A stretch of DNA of 64,000 bases from an uncultured Prevotellaceae bacterium (GCA_902779455.1 CACZBS010000002.1:244687-308686), one strand, 5' to 3'; numbered from the stretch's first letter, positions 8,351 through 16,321 are shown. Program-made: numbers and translations. Notes: generated from the letters alone by a model not told the origin.

Positions 8351-8365
8351 ATCCCTCACTCTCCG
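8278..8365 (+). tRNA. tRNA-Ser (CGA)
   Basis: 88 nt, a class II tRNA. The acceptor stem GGAGAGT pairs with ACTCTCC and the discriminator is G. The anticodon stem-loop CTGGACTCGAAATCCGG gives CGA. The long variable arm is ATACCCTTTTCGGGTAT. The T-arm GGGGGTTTGAATCCCTC is present. CCA is not encoded. Confidence 0.95.
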
Positions 8366-8379
8366 CAAGTAACGCAAAT

Positions 8380-8404
8380 GGGAACCCAATCGGTTCCCTT
8401 TTTT
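8380..8404 (+). terminator. Terminator of tRNA-Ser
   Basis: Stem GGGAACC (8380-8386) / GGTTCCC (8392-8398) with a 5-nt loop, then a run of six Ts. Confidence 0.85.
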
Positions 8405-8762
8405 AGTGTCTGATTGTCAGCATCTTATTAGGCTAAGTGACTGAAAGTAACCCTAATAGGGGGAAAGGCATCCCAAAAATGCAATGCCGTTTCATCGAGC
8501 ATCACTGCTGCAAGCCGTCATGGACATTGCAAGGCTGGCTGTGACTGTCGCCATCATCCAGAAACTGTTTAAACCGTAAAGCATCAAAGCACCAAAGCAC
8601 CATTTACCAAGCGGCTGTCGGCAGTCACCTTCGTCTGTGCTGAGGCAGGAGAAATTGCCCCATAACATCAAATGCACCAAATACAACATGCAACAATGCA
8701 ACAAAAACATGTTAAAACTCCCAGCAAGCAAAGCCTCCAGCGAAAGTTGAATTAAACAAATG
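8405..8762. other. Gene-poor intergenic stretch
   Basis: About 360 nt with no supported gene. It contains a weak stem (TATTAGG 8426-8432 with CCTAATA 8452-8458) and, at 8718-8752, one copy of a dispersed element that also occurs at 14485-14519. Short open frames exist but show no ribosome-binding or compositional support. Confidence 0.5.
8718..8752. repeat. Dispersed GCAAGC-hairpin element, copy 1
   Basis: Shares ACTCCCAGCAAGCAAAGC and GCGAAAGTTGAAT with 14485-14519. Here the two blocks are separated by a few extra bases, which spoils the GCAAGC-AAA-GCTTGC hairpin seen in the other copy. Both copies lie downstream of minus-strand genes. Confidence 0.65.
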
Positions 8763-8799
8763 AGGAGTGCCGCTTTCTTCAGGCGGCACTCCTTATTTT
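8763..8799. terminator. Bidirectional hairpin between tRNA-Ser region and the carboxyltransferase gene
   Basis: A perfect 11-bp stem AGGAGTGCCGC (8763-8773) / GCGGCACTCCT (8783-8793), T-rich on the plus-strand side. Its arms resemble the core of the AAAGCGGYNCTT repeat family, but only one dyad is present. It lies 20-57 nt after the stop of the minus-strand gene at 8820. Confidence 0.6.
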
Positions 8800-8819
8800 A
8801 TGACACATCGGGATCAAGT

Positions 8820-10601
8820 TTATTTCTGCTCGCGCTCAATCCAAGCGAGGGTGTCGCCCTTGCGGACCTTGGCGCCCTGCTTGGCGCTGACCTCGACGAG
8901 CTTGCCACCCAGAGCGGCAGGAATGGGACGGATCTCGCCCCACTTCTCGACGAGGTAGCAGAAGGTCTGACCCTCTTCATACTTCTGGCCGATGAAGGGC
9001 TCGATGCAGGGTGCACACTCGCCGTCGCCGTTGAACTCGTAGAAGATCTGTCCGGCGGAGGGGCATACGAGGGCGTCGGCCTTGGCATGCTTGAAGGCAG
9101 CGAGTTCCTCGGGCTTCATCTTCGAGCCGCCGAGGCGTGCGTCCTTGGCCTTCTGGATGTCGGCGAGCAGCTGCTTCTTGGCCTGTCCGCTGCGGAAGGG
9201 GCGGTACTGTTCGGGGTGCATGGCGAGCTCGAAGAGCTCTTCGTTGTCGCGGCCGTAGTCCCAGCCGTTGTCGTCCATCTCCTTCTTGAAGCCTTCGAGG
9301 GCGTTGGGGATGAGGGTGTGCGGGTCGGCGTCAGTGAACTGCCGTCCCTGCTTCTCGGCCAGCTCGATGAGCTCGGGGGCGATGGTGCCGGGCACCTTGC
9401 CGCTCTTGCCGAGGATCATGCCCCAGATGGCGTCGTCCATCATGACGTAGCGGCCCTTGCCCTGCTCCATGGTGAGGAGGTTCATCAGGGCGATGTTCTT
9501 GGTGTACTGCGAGAAGGGGGTCACGAGTGGGGGATAGCCGACGCGCGGCCATACGTACTCGACCTCGTTGAAGAGCTTGACGAGCATGTCGTCCATGGTG
9601 AGGGGCGTCTCGCCCTTCTTCTCGCGCAGCTTGTTGATCATGGTCTGGATGGGGCCCAGGTCGGCCATCATCGAGCCCATCATGCCGCCGGGCAGTCCGC
9701 TGCCGAGCAGGAGCGATGACATGTGCTTGTTGGCGGGGTTGATGAAATAGCCGAGCCAGTCGTCGATGAACTCCTGGGTGAGGGTGCGGGCCTGCATGTA
9801 GGCGTTCATGTTGAGGTCGGCGACCTCGAAGCCCTCGTTCTTGAGCATGGACTGGACGGAGATGATGTCGGGATGGACCTTACCCCAGGAGAGGGGCTCG
9901 ATGGCGGTGTCGATGATGTCGGCGCCGTTGTTGCAGACCTCGAGGATGGAGGCCATGGAGAGGCCTGGGCCGGAGTGGCCGTGATACTGGATGATGATGT
10001 CGGGGTGCTTGGTCTTGATCGACTTGGTCAGTGCACCGAGCATGGCGGGCTGTCCGATGCCGGCCATGTCCTTCAGACAGATCTCCTCGGCGCCGGCGGC
10101 GATGACCTCGTCAGCGATGGCGCTGTAATACTCCACCGTGTGAACGGGACTGGTGGTGATGCAGAGGGTGGCCTGCGGAATCATGCCGGCAGCCTTGGCC
10201 CAGCGGATGGAGGGGATGATATTGCGTGTGTCGTTCAGTCCGCAGAAGATGCGGGGGATGTCGACGCCCTGGGCTTTCTTCACCTTATACATGAGCTCGC
10301 GCACGTCGTCGGGGACGGGATACATGCGGAGGGCGTTGAGGCCGCGGTCGAGCATGTGGGTCTGGATGCCGACCTCGTTGAAGGGCTTGCAGAAGGCACG
10401 CACGGCGTCGTTGGGGTTCTCGCCGGCCATGAGGTTGACTTGCTCGAAGGCGCCGCCGTTGGTCTCGACGCGTGCGAAGCATCCCATGTCGATGATGACG
10501 GGTGCGATGCGCTCTAACTGATCCTTACGGGGTTGGAACTTACCGCTTGACTGCCACATGTCGCGGTAGACAAGACTGAACTTGATTTTCTTTTTTCCCA
10601 T
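8820..10601 (-). CDS. Carboxyltransferase-type biotin-dependent enzyme (oxaloacetate decarboxylase alpha / PycB-like)
   Basis: 593 residues. An HMGL-like TIM barrel carries the metal site (Asp14 in VYRDMWQSS, HGHSGPG ligands) and the expected carbamylated lysine in EICLKDMAGI, followed by a PycA/PycB conserved domain. This is the carboxyltransferase half of oxaloacetate decarboxylase or pyruvate carboxylase subunit B. The C-terminal domain (about 520-593) folds like a biotinyl domain but lacks the EAMKM biotinylation motif; it reads FCYLVEKWGEIRPIPA. Biotin must then sit on a separate carrier protein, or this domain is structural. No carrier, beta or gamma subunit gene is adjacent. The promoter -7 box TACCTTTG is at 10641-10648 (minus). 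Confidence 0.8.
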   Translation of the reverse strand: MGKKKIKFSLVYRDMWQSSGKFQPRKDQLERIAPVIIDMGCFARVETNGGAFEQVNLMAGENPNDAVRAFCKPFNEVGIQTHMLDRGLNALRMYPVPDDVRELMYKVKKAQGVDIPRIFCGLNDTRNIIPSIRWAKAAGMIPQATLCITTSPVHTVEYYSAIADEVIAAGAEEICLKDMAGIGQPAMLGALTKSIKTKHPDIIIQYHGHSGPGLSMASILEVCNNGADIIDTAIEPLSWGKVHPDIISVQSMLKNEGFEVADLNMNAYMQARTLTQEFIDDWLGYFINPANKHMSSLLLGSGLPGGMMGSMMADLGPIQTMINKLREKKGETPLTMDDMLVKLFNEVEYVWPRVGYPPLVTPFSQYTKNIALMNLLTMEQGKGRYVMMDDAIWGMILGKSGKVPGTIAPELIELAEKQGRQFTDADPHTLIPNALEGFKKEMDDNGWDYGRDNEELFELAMHPEQYRPFRSGQAKKQLLADIQKAKDARLGGSKMKPEELAAFKHAKADALVCPSAGQIFYEFNGDGECAPCIEPFIGQKYEEGQTFCYLVEKWGEIRPIPAALGGKLVEVSAKQGAKVRKGDTLAWIEREQK

Positions 10602-10640
10602 AGTTTACATTTAATTGGTTGTGGTTAATCGATTACCATG

Positions 10641-10648
10641 CAAAGGTA
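10641..10648 (-). promoter_or_regulatory. -7 box of the carboxyltransferase gene
   Basis: TACCTTTG on the minus strand, 39 nt before the start codon at 10601. Confidence 0.65.
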
Positions 10649-10754
10649 ATAAAAAAAGGATTAAGCAGGAAGATGGAAGCAGGATTTCTTTTGTATTTAA
10701 CTTTTTTTGGGAAAATAGGGCTGCGAGGCTCCGCATTAAATGGCAACTTTTTCT

Positions 10755-10762
10755 TACCTTTG
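10755..10762 (+). promoter_or_regulatory. -7 box of the lipoprotein gene
   Basis: TACCTTTG, 26 nt before ATG 10789. It is the reason the start at 10789 is preferred over upstream in-frame starts. Confidence 0.65.
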
Positions 10763-10788
10763 CAGGCAAAAAAAAGAGAAGTGAGGCA

Positions 10789-11535
10789 ATGAAATGGATT
10801 TATGCTGTGATGACGGCTGTGGCTGCGATGATGACGTTCGGATGCGGCCATAAGGAAGCGACGGATGAGGCCGGAACGGCTTCGGCCACTGTGGTCCATG
10901 AGGGCGACTCGACCATCTACGGGCTGGCCTGCGACGGCTGCAACGACACCATCGTGGTGTTCCTGCGCACGCCTTACACGGGCTCTGACCCTGACACGCT
11001 GAACATCCTCGAGGCGTCGCGCCGCCACCGCGTCTTCGGGCGGGTGATGATCGGCGACCAGCTGGCTATCGTGCGCAATGCGAGCGACACGACGGTGGCT
11101 GACCTGATGATCGTCACGGAGGACCTGAAGGCGCAGTGGTGCTACCGCGTGCTGCCGACGCTGCGCGAGCGGGCGGCCCTGGAGGGGGTGCATACGGCGG
11201 CCCTGCCCGACTCGATCAAGGAGCTGCTGAGCACGGAGCGCGAATACGGATTCCACCTGAAGAACGAGGGCGTCTCGATGCCCATCGGCATGAGCTATCG
11301 TGCCGCCACGACGGACGAGGAGGAGGACGTGGTCTATCCGAAGCTGACGCGCTACTTCGAATGGTATATCTACAACGGCCACCTGGTGCTGGAGACGTCG
11401 CGGAGAGATTCGCTCCAGCAACGGCAGATCATGGTCAGCGACACGGCAGACATCATGATGCTGACCCCCGACACGCTCGTCCTCCGCTTCAGCGACCACG
11501 AGCAGGGTTATTATAAGAGGCAGGTGGAGGAGTAA
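10789..11535 (+). CDS. Bacteroidales lipoprotein of unknown function
   Basis: 248 residues. A lipoprotein signal peptide ends MMTFGCGHK, with Cys19 as the lipidated residue. The mature part begins with an acidic, Thr-rich linker. It then has beta-rich sequence (IYGLACDGCNDTIVVFLRTP; LEASRRHRVFGRVMIGDQLAIV) and ends with YIYNGHLVLETS and DTLVLRFSDHE. The CDGCND cysteine pair could form a disulfide. I do not recognise the family beyond its look of a conserved Bacteroidales surface or periplasmic lipoprotein. Start chosen at the ATG right after the promoter. It stands alone, divergent from the carboxyltransferase gene. Confidence 0.7.
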   Translation: MKWIYAVMTAVAAMMTFGCGHKEATDEAGTASATVVHEGDSTIYGLACDGCNDTIVVFLRTPYTGSDPDTLNILEASRRHRVFGRVMIGDQLAIVRNASDTTVADLMIVTEDLKAQWCYRVLPTLRERAALEGVHTAALPDSIKELLSTEREYGFHLKNEGVSMPIGMSYRAATTDEEEDVVYPKLTRYFEWYIYNGHLVLETSRRDSLQQRQIMVSDTADIMMLTPDTLVLRFSDHEQGYYKRQVEE

Positions 11536-11549
11536 GAAAAAACCTCCCG

Positions 11550-11575
11550 GCCTCCCCGAAGGGGAGGAGGGGCTA
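11550..11575. terminator. Hairpin between lipoprotein gene and queF
   Basis: CCTCCCC (about 11554-11560) pairs with GGGGAGG across a GAA loop, just after the lipoprotein stop and facing the end of queF. The strand-end T-run is poor, so termination strength is uncertain. Confidence 0.4.
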
Positions 11576-11600
11576 GCGCGCAGAGCGACGGGGAGGGGTC

Positions 11601-12065
11601 TTAGATGCACTGATGCTCCATGAGGCGGCGCTCGGCCATGGCCTCATACTTCGTCCCTGGGCGGCCGTAGTTGGCGTAGGGATAGATGGAGATGCCACCT
11701 CGGGGGGTGAACAGTCCTGTCACCTCGAGATACTTGGGATCCATGAGGCGGACGAGGTCCTTCATGATCGTGTTGACGCAGTCCTCGTGGAAGTCGCCGT
11801 GGTTGCGGAAGGAGAAGAGATAGAGCTTCAGGCTCTTCGACTCCACCATCCGCTCGTCGGGCATATAGAGGATCTTCAGTTCTGCAAAGTCGGGCTGCCC
11901 CGTGATGGGACAGAGTGTGGTGAACTCAGGGCAGTTGAACTGCACCCAGTAGTCGTTGTCGCGATGACGGTTTTCGAAGGTCTCGAGCACCTCGGGGGCA
12001 TAGTCCTGCGAATAGCGGGTGGGCTGGCCCAGCTGCTGCAAACCTTCGTCTTTCCTTGTTTCCAT
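11601..12065 (-). CDS. queF: NADPH-dependent 7-cyano-7-deazaguanine reductase QueF
   Basis: 154 residues, the short unimodular type. QueF reduces preQ0 to preQ1 for queuosine in tRNA, the only known biological nitrile reduction. The catalytic cysteine is in [12 protein letters not shown] (Cys52). The family-specific segment [21 protein letters not shown] includes the NADPH and substrate contacts. No other que gene is in the window. It follows the antiporter gene on the same strand, but a 190-nt repeat-rich gap with a large inverted repeat separates them, so co-transcription is doubtful. Confidence 0.95.
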   Translation of the reverse strand: METRKDEGLQQLGQPTRYSQDYAPEVLETFENRHRDNDYWVQFNCPEFTTLCPITGQPDFAELKILYMPDERMVESKSLKLYLFSFRNHGDFHEDCVNTIMKDLVRLMDPKYLEVTGLFTPRGGISIYPYANYGRPGTKYEAMAERRLMEHQCI

Positions 12066-12082
12066 TGTTTTCCTTATCTTTT

Positions 12083-12256
12083 GGTGGAGTTGAGGAGTTT
12101 GGGAGTTGAGGAGTTTAGATGATAGTCATGTGACTGACATGAACGGCTGAAAACTAACGTCTAAACTCCTAATCTCCTATACTCCTAAACTCCAAATCTA
12201 CTAAACAATTAAACTCCTAAACTACTAAACTCCTAAACTCCTAAACTCCAAATCTA
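12083..12256. repeat. Inverted and tandem CTAAACTCC-type repeat
   Basis: A left arm of GGAGTTGAGGAGTTT-type units (12084-12118) pairs, at roughly 80 percent identity, with a right arm of CTAAACTCCT units (12160-12194) across a 40-nt loop that itself contains AGTCATGTGACT. The CTAAACTCC units then continue in tandem to 12256, right up to the antiporter stop codon. One strand is almost pure purine/T-poor and the other is its pyrimidine complement. Confidence 0.75.
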
Positions 12257-13219
12257 CTACAGCTGGCAGATGAGCCACGCCACATAGGCGACGTAGCCGA
12301 ACGCCAGCACGGCACCTTCCCAGCGGGCCACCGTCAGCTTCGTGGCCGAGAAGAACCACACGAGGGCCATCGAGACGAGCATCATCAGGAGGTCGACCAT
12401 CGTGATGCCACCAATCTGCATGGGGCTGATGACAGCCGTCAGGCCGAGGATGAGCAGGATGTTGAAGACGTTGGAGCCGATGACGTTGCCAATGGCGATG
12501 GCCGACTGCCCCTTGCGGGCTGCCACCACGCTCGTGGCGAGCTCAGGCAGCGACGTGCCGCCTGCGACGATGGTGAGGCCTATCACGCCCTGGCTGACGC
12601 CCAGCTGCTGGGCCACCTTCGTTGCGGCATCGACGAAGAGATTGGACCCGACGACGAGGCAGAGGAGTCCGAGCAGGATGAAGAGCAGGCCGCGCCAGAC
12701 GGGCATCTGCTGGCCCTCCGTCTCCTGCTGCCCAGCGGCATGTCCCTTGAGGGCCTGGCGCAGGGCCACGGCCATGAAGAGGGCGAAGCCGAGGAGCATG
12801 ACGACGCCGTCGAGACGCGAGATCATGTTGCCGCTGATGGACCATCGCAGCATGCCGTCCATGCAGAGCAGCAAGAGCAGCACGGAGGCGGCGACGGAGA
12901 AGGGGATGTCGCGGCTGACGGTGGAGCGGCTGATGACCATCGGGGCCACCATGGCCGAGACGCCCACAATGAGCATGGCGTTCATCGTGTTGGAGCCAAC
13001 GACGTTACCCACGGCCAGGTCAGGCGTGTCGTTGAGGGCAGAGACGACGCTGACGAAGAGCTCTGGCGCTGAGGTGCCAGCCGCCACGATGGTCAGTCCG
13101 ATGATGATCTCAGGCACCTTCAGCCTGCGGGCCAGCGAGGCGGCGCCCTCTGTCAGACGGTCGGCGCCCCAGAGAACGAGCGCGACGCCAATGACGATGA
13201 ATAAGAACTGGAGTAGCAT
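12257..13219 (-). CDS. Calcium/sodium antiporter (CaCA family, YrbG type)
   Basis: 320 residues with about ten membrane segments in two inverted halves. Each half holds an alpha repeat: GTSAPELFVSVVSA (about 48-61) followed by GNVVGSNTMN, and GGTSLPELATSVVAARKG followed by GNVIGSNVFN. The acidic Glu in each repeat is the expected ion ligand. It exchanges cytoplasmic Ca2+ for Na+ (or H+) across the inner membrane. It starts 4 nt before the stop of the upstream lipoprotein gene on the same strand, so the two may share a transcript. Confidence 0.92.
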   Translation of the reverse strand: MLLQFLFIVIGVALVLWGADRLTEGAASLARRLKVPEIIIGLTIVAAGTSAPELFVSVVSALNDTPDLAVGNVVGSNTMNAMLIVGVSAMVAPMVISRSTVSRDIPFSVAASVLLLLLCMDGMLRWSISGNMISRLDGVVMLLGFALFMAVALRQALKGHAAGQQETEGQQMPVWRGLLFILLGLLCLVVGSNLFVDAATKVAQQLGVSQGVIGLTIVAGGTSLPELATSVVAARKGQSAIAIGNVIGSNVFNILLILGLTAVISPMQIGGITMVDLLMMLVSMALVWFFSATKLTVARWEGAVLAFGYVAYVAWLICQL

Positions 13220-13222
13220 TAC

Positions 13223-14323
13223 TTAATATTCGAATGTGTAAACGATAGTTTCCTTGCCGTTAGCGACCGTGAGGCGGCTGACGCTCTGGTCGCTGTTGAG
13301 CTCAGCCTCGACGCTGATGTCGTCCTTGGAGCCACGGGCCCGACTGACGATGCTCGTGTTGCGGCAATAGCGATAGAGCGAGAGCAGCAGGTAGGGGTCG
13401 CACTCCTCGACGCCCAGCAGCAGCTGGTTGACGTCGACAGACTGGCGGCGGTTGTCCTTCTGGGCATACTCGAAGCCCAGCTTGCGCACCAGCTGCTGGC
13501 CCTTGAAGTAAGAGAGGGTGTCAGCATTGTGCAGGCTGTCAGGCGACAGCGTGGCGCCGCCGTCAGGGAAGAGATAGCGCACGCAGGTGTTGAGCTTGCT
13601 GTCAGCGCGGCGGTGCTCGTAGTTGAAGGCGATGTTGGTGCTGATGGGGATATAGTTGTAATAGAGCGTGGAATACATGACGGTGTCAGTCGTGGAGCGC
13701 AGGACGACGGGCTGATAGTCGTTGAGATAGTAGGAGCGCAGCTCGCGGTCGTTCTCCGTGACGTTCATCATGCTGTCGCGGTCGTTGTAGGTCAGGGCGA
13801 GGCGGCAGAGGGCGACGCCGTCCTTGTCCATCCACAGCGACGTGGGACGATGCAGGACGTCGTAGGCGATGTCGATCTTGGAGCCGTCGGAGCCCATGAT
13901 GGACTTCACGTCAGCAGCACTGCCCAGCGAGCCGTCGCCGCGCGTGGCGTACTGCCAGAAGCCGAAAGCCGAGTTGGCATCGCCGGGGTGCGACGTGTCG
14001 TCGATGCGGAAGAGTGCGCTGCGGCTCTCGCCCGTCGTGTTCTGCGTCATCTCGCAGCGGAAGCCATAGAAGCGCTCGCCGTCGCCCGTGGTGACGGGCA
14101 GGGTCACCCATGAGTTGCTGTAGCCCCCGTAGTTGCTGATCTTCCAGTTGCCATAGCTGAACAGCACGACGGAGTCGGCCACGTTGTTGGCATAGAGGAG
14201 GCTCACGCCGCCTGCAGGCTTGATGATGGCGAAGCCTGCACTGTAGGGATCATCATTACTCAGGCATGAAGCCGCAAGAACGGCTCCCACGCCCATTGCC
14301 AAAATAGTCTTTATCGTTTTCAT
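13223..14323 (-). CDS. BACON-like cell-surface lipoprotein of unknown function
   Basis: 366 residues from the ATG at 14323. The frame is open 8 codons further upstream, but the signal peptide starts at MKTIKTILAM. The lipobox ends LAASC, with Cys20 lipidated. The first third (NWKISNYGGYSNSWVTLPVTTGDG...) resembles a BACON-type beta-sandwich as found in Bacteroidetes surface proteins. The C-terminal part contains repeated antiparallel beta strands ending LTVANGKETIVYTFEY, similar in style to DUF4595 proteins. No catalytic motif is visible; a role in surface binding is inferred only from architecture. Confidence 0.6.
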   Translation of the reverse strand: MKTIKTILAMGVGAVLAASCLSNDDPYSAGFAIIKPAGGVSLLYANNVADSVVLFSYGNWKISNYGGYSNSWVTLPVTTGDGERFYGFRCEMTQNTTGESRSALFRIDDTSHPGDANSAFGFWQYATRGDGSLGSAADVKSIMGSDGSKIDIAYDVLHRPTSLWMDKDGVALCRLALTYNDRDSMMNVTENDRELRSYYLNDYQPVVLRSTTDTVMYSTLYYNYIPISTNIAFNYEHRRADSKLNTCVRYLFPDGGATLSPDSLHNADTLSYFKGQQLVRKLGFEYAQKDNRRQSVDVNQLLLGVEECDPYLLLSLYRYCRNTSIVSRARGSKDDISVEAELNSDQSVSRLTVANGKETIVYTFEY

Positions 14324-14354
14324 GTCCTTAATTATGAATTTATACAAGTTTCGC

Positions 14355-14490
14355 GTGTTTGGAGTGAAAAGGAGTAAAAGAGAAGTGAAAGTGTAGTGAA
14401 GGGGACGTTACTCTCAGCCTTGATGTCTGTGACAGAACTGACGTCACCTTCACTCCCCCCTCATTCCCCTTTTAATTCCCTTCACTCCCA
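14355..14490. repeat. Purine/pyrimidine inverted repeat
   Basis: A purine-rich block (GGAGTGAAAAGGAGTAAAAG and following GTGAAGGGGA, 14360-14405) is mirrored by a pyrimidine-rich block (CCTTCACTCC ... TTCCCCTTTTAATTCCC, 14447-14490). They could pair imperfectly over 30-40 nt. It is similar in style, but not in sequence, to the repeat at 12083-12256. Confidence 0.55.
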
Positions 14491-14519
14491 GCAAGCAAAG
14501 CTTGCGAAAGTTGAATGAA
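14485..14519. repeat. Dispersed GCAAGC-hairpin element, copy 2
   Basis: Contains the perfect hairpin GCAAGC-AAA-GCTTGC inside CAGCAAGCAAAGCTTGCG, followed by GAAAGTTGAAT, and is shared with 8718-8752. It sits 5 nt after the stop of the S4 gene (minus strand) and could act as its terminator or as a processing hairpin. Confidence 0.65.
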
Positions 14520-14523
14520 TTGA

Positions 14524-14943
14524 TTAATCTTCATCATCGTCCCACGAGTCGAAGTCGAAGCCCTCGAAGTCGGTGAAGGCGTCCATGGCGCGGCGGTCCT
14601 TCTTCGTGGGGCGCCCAGTGCCGCGCGCACGGTCGACGAATCCGCTGATGCGATTCATCTCGAGCAGGTCGTACTGGTCCTGCGGCGTGATGTTCTCGTA
14701 GATCTCGGGCAGGAGCTTGGCTCCCACGCGCTGCTCAATGGTCCGCAGGATGCGGAAGGAATAGGTGACGGGCGGCTTGCGGACGCTGACCGTGTCGCCC
14801 TCCTTGACCATGCGCGAGGGCTTGACGTTGACGCCGTTGACCCCCACCCTGCCGTTCTTGCAGGCATCGGCAGCGATGGTGCGCGTCTTGAAGATGCGGG
14901 CTGCCCAGAGCCACTTGTCGATACGGGCTTCATTCGTCGCCAT
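14524..14943 (-). CDS. S4 RNA-binding domain protein (Hsp15/HslR-like)
   Basis: 139 residues. The S4 domain spans about 6-65 (RIDKWLWAARIFKTRTIAADACKNGRVGVNG region), with the family motif DKWLWAAR. The tail is acidic (FEGFDFDSWDDDED). Hsp15-type proteins bind free 50S subunits carrying stalled nascent chain-tRNA and help recycle them. The start codon lies inside the end of pth (14-nt overlap), so it is co-translated with a peptidyl-tRNA hydrolase, which fits a ribosome-rescue role. Confidence 0.85.
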   Translation of the reverse strand: MATNEARIDKWLWAARIFKTRTIAADACKNGRVGVNGVNVKPSRMVKEGDTVSVRKPPVTYSFRILRTIEQRVGAKLLPEIYENITPQDQYDLLEMNRISGFVDRARGTGRPTKKDRRAMDAFTDFEGFDFDSWDDDED

Positions 14944-15535
14944 GTGCGGGTTGGTTCTTTATTCGTCCTTTACCTAATTTATTATATTGGTTCATCGTCA
15001 CATCGATGCCGCTGAGCACGAAGCTGCGGATGATGTCGACGCCCAGGTCGAGGGAGGGCTGCAGCAGGCGCAGCTCCTCGTCAGAATAGCGGCCGAGGAC
15101 CCAGTCGATCTGGCCGCCACGCGGGTATTCGTTGCCGACGCCCATTCGCAGGCGCGCATATTGCTGGCCGATGAGCTGCTGGATGTGGCCCAGTCCGTTG
15201 TGGCCGCCGTTGGAGCCGCTGGCCTTCAGGCGGAAGTCGCCCAGGGGCAGGGCCACGTCGTCGCTGATGACGAGGAGCCGCTGCTGGTCGATGTTCTCCT
15301 TGTTGAGCCAGTAGCGCACGGCATTGCCGCTCAGGTTCATATAAGTCGAGGGCTTCAGTAGGAACACCTTGCGCCCGCGCAGGGAGGTCTCGGCGACGAA
15401 GCCATAGCGGCGGTCGTCAAAATGAATATTGGACGCCTTTGCGAAAGCGTCCAATACCATGAATCCCGTGTTGTGGCGGGTCAGGTCGTACTCTTCGCCG
15501 ACATTCCCCAGTCCGACAATCAAGAATTTGTCCAT
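14930..15535 (-). CDS. pth: Peptidyl-tRNA hydrolase
   Basis: 201 residues. Pth releases peptides from peptidyl-tRNA that dropped off the ribosome. All known active-site elements are visible: GLGNVG (Asn11), RHNTGF (catalytic His21), the YMNLSG asparagine, the aspartate in VISDDVALP, and SNGGHNGL. Gene order rplY-pth-S4 (read on the minus strand) is common in Bacteroidales. Only 15 nt separate it from rplY, so one operon from the promoter at 16230-16237 is likely. Confidence 0.95.
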   Translation of the reverse strand: MDKFLIVGLGNVGEEYDLTRHNTGFMVLDAFAKASNIHFDDRRYGFVAETSLRGRKVFLLKPSTYMNLSGNAVRYWLNKENIDQQRLLVISDDVALPLGDFRLKASGSNGGHNGLGHIQQLIGQQYARLRMGVGNEYPRGGQIDWVLGRYSDEELRLLQPSLDLGVDIIRSFVLSGIDVTMNQYNKLGKGRIKNQPAHGDE

Positions 15536-15550
15536 CTGCGACAGAAGCGA

Positions 15551-16147
15551 TTATTCCTCAGCGGCAGCAGCAGCCGAACGAGAAGCACGCGTCTCCTTGA
15601 CCGAGCAGACGACAACCTGAGCGGGAGTGGCCAGCTCCAGGCCCTCGTAGTGCAGGTCGCCCACCTTGATGGCCTTGCCCAGGCCGAGGTTGGTGACGTC
15701 GATGTCGAGAATCTCGGGAATCTGCTTGTAGGGAGCCTTCACGTCGATCTTGCGGATCGAGAGGTTCAGCTTACCACCGTCGCGCACACCCTGAGCCAGG
15801 CCGTTGAGCTTGACGGGGATGCCGATGGTGATGGCCTTCGTGTCGTTTACCTCGAAGAAGTCGGCATGCAGCAGGGCATCCGTCGTGGGGTGGAATTGGA
15901 GCTCCTTGATGATAGCCTTGTGCTCGGCGCCGTCGATGTTGAGGTTGACAACGTAGACGTGGGGCGTGTAGACCACCTTGCGGAGGTCGGCAGCGGGAAC
16001 GGAGAACGAGAGAGCCTCGGGCAGACCGTTCTCACCCTTCTTCTCACCATACAGATTGCAGGGCACGAGTCCCTCCTTGCGCATCAGCTTTGAAGCCTTC
16101 TTACCCGTGGTCTCGCGCTTCTGACCATTGACGTTGATTTCTTTCAT
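15551..16147 (-). CDS. rplY: 50S ribosomal protein L25 (Ctc form)
   Basis: 198 residues, the long CTC form with the 5S rRNA-binding N-terminal domain (about 1-95; REGLVPCNLYG motif) and the C-terminal beta domain (TLSVRK-like strands, IDVTNLGLG). The end is Ala/Glu-rich. It is the first gene of the rplY-pth-S4 operon and is preceded by a clear -7 box (TACCTTTG, minus). Confidence 0.92.
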   Translation of the reverse strand: MKEINVNGQKRETTGKKASKLMRKEGLVPCNLYGEKKGENGLPEALSFSVPAADLRKVVYTPHVYVVNLNIDGAEHKAIIKELQFHPTTDALLHADFFEVNDTKAITIGIPVKLNGLAQGVRDGGKLNLSIRKIDVKAPYKQIPEILDIDVTNLGLGKAIKVGDLHYEGLELATPAQVVVCSVKETRASRSAAAAAEE

Positions 16148-16229
16148 AACAGTTGTGTTACTCTAAATTAAGTTGGTTTATAAATGATTATTTGCTCACT
16201 TAATTCGCCATCACACGAAAAAAGCGGTG

Positions 16230-16237
16230 CAAAGGTA
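16230..16237 (-). promoter_or_regulatory. -7 box of the rplY-pth-S4 operon
   Basis: TACCTTTG on the minus strand, 82 nt before the rplY start. That gives a leader of roughly 75 nt. Confidence 0.65.
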
Positions 16238-16321
16238 CGACTTTTAATTGAAAAAAGAAAGATAATCGAAGAAAAAATGCAAAAAGAACGCTTTTTTCTT
16301 GCTCGATAGCGGAAAAATAGC

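Noticed and set aside
8492-8731. 79-residue minus-strand frame in the gap after tRNA-Ser
   Set aside because: Low-complexity, Cys/Met-rich, no promoter or ribosome-binding support, and it overlaps a dispersed repeat.
8763-8793. Seventh member of the 22-nt array family
   Set aside because: The arms resemble the core, but there is only one dyad and no regular pitch; kept as a terminator-like hairpin.
8760-9719. Long open frame opposite the carboxyltransferase gene
   Set aside because: It lies wholly antisense to a well-supported gene, has Gly/Leu/Val/Asp-biased composition from GC-rich third positions, and no recognisable domain.
16222-16237. AAAGCGGTGC near the rplY promoter as a further repeat unit
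   Set aside because: Single half-match overlapping a -7 box, with no second unit at a 21-23 nt distance.
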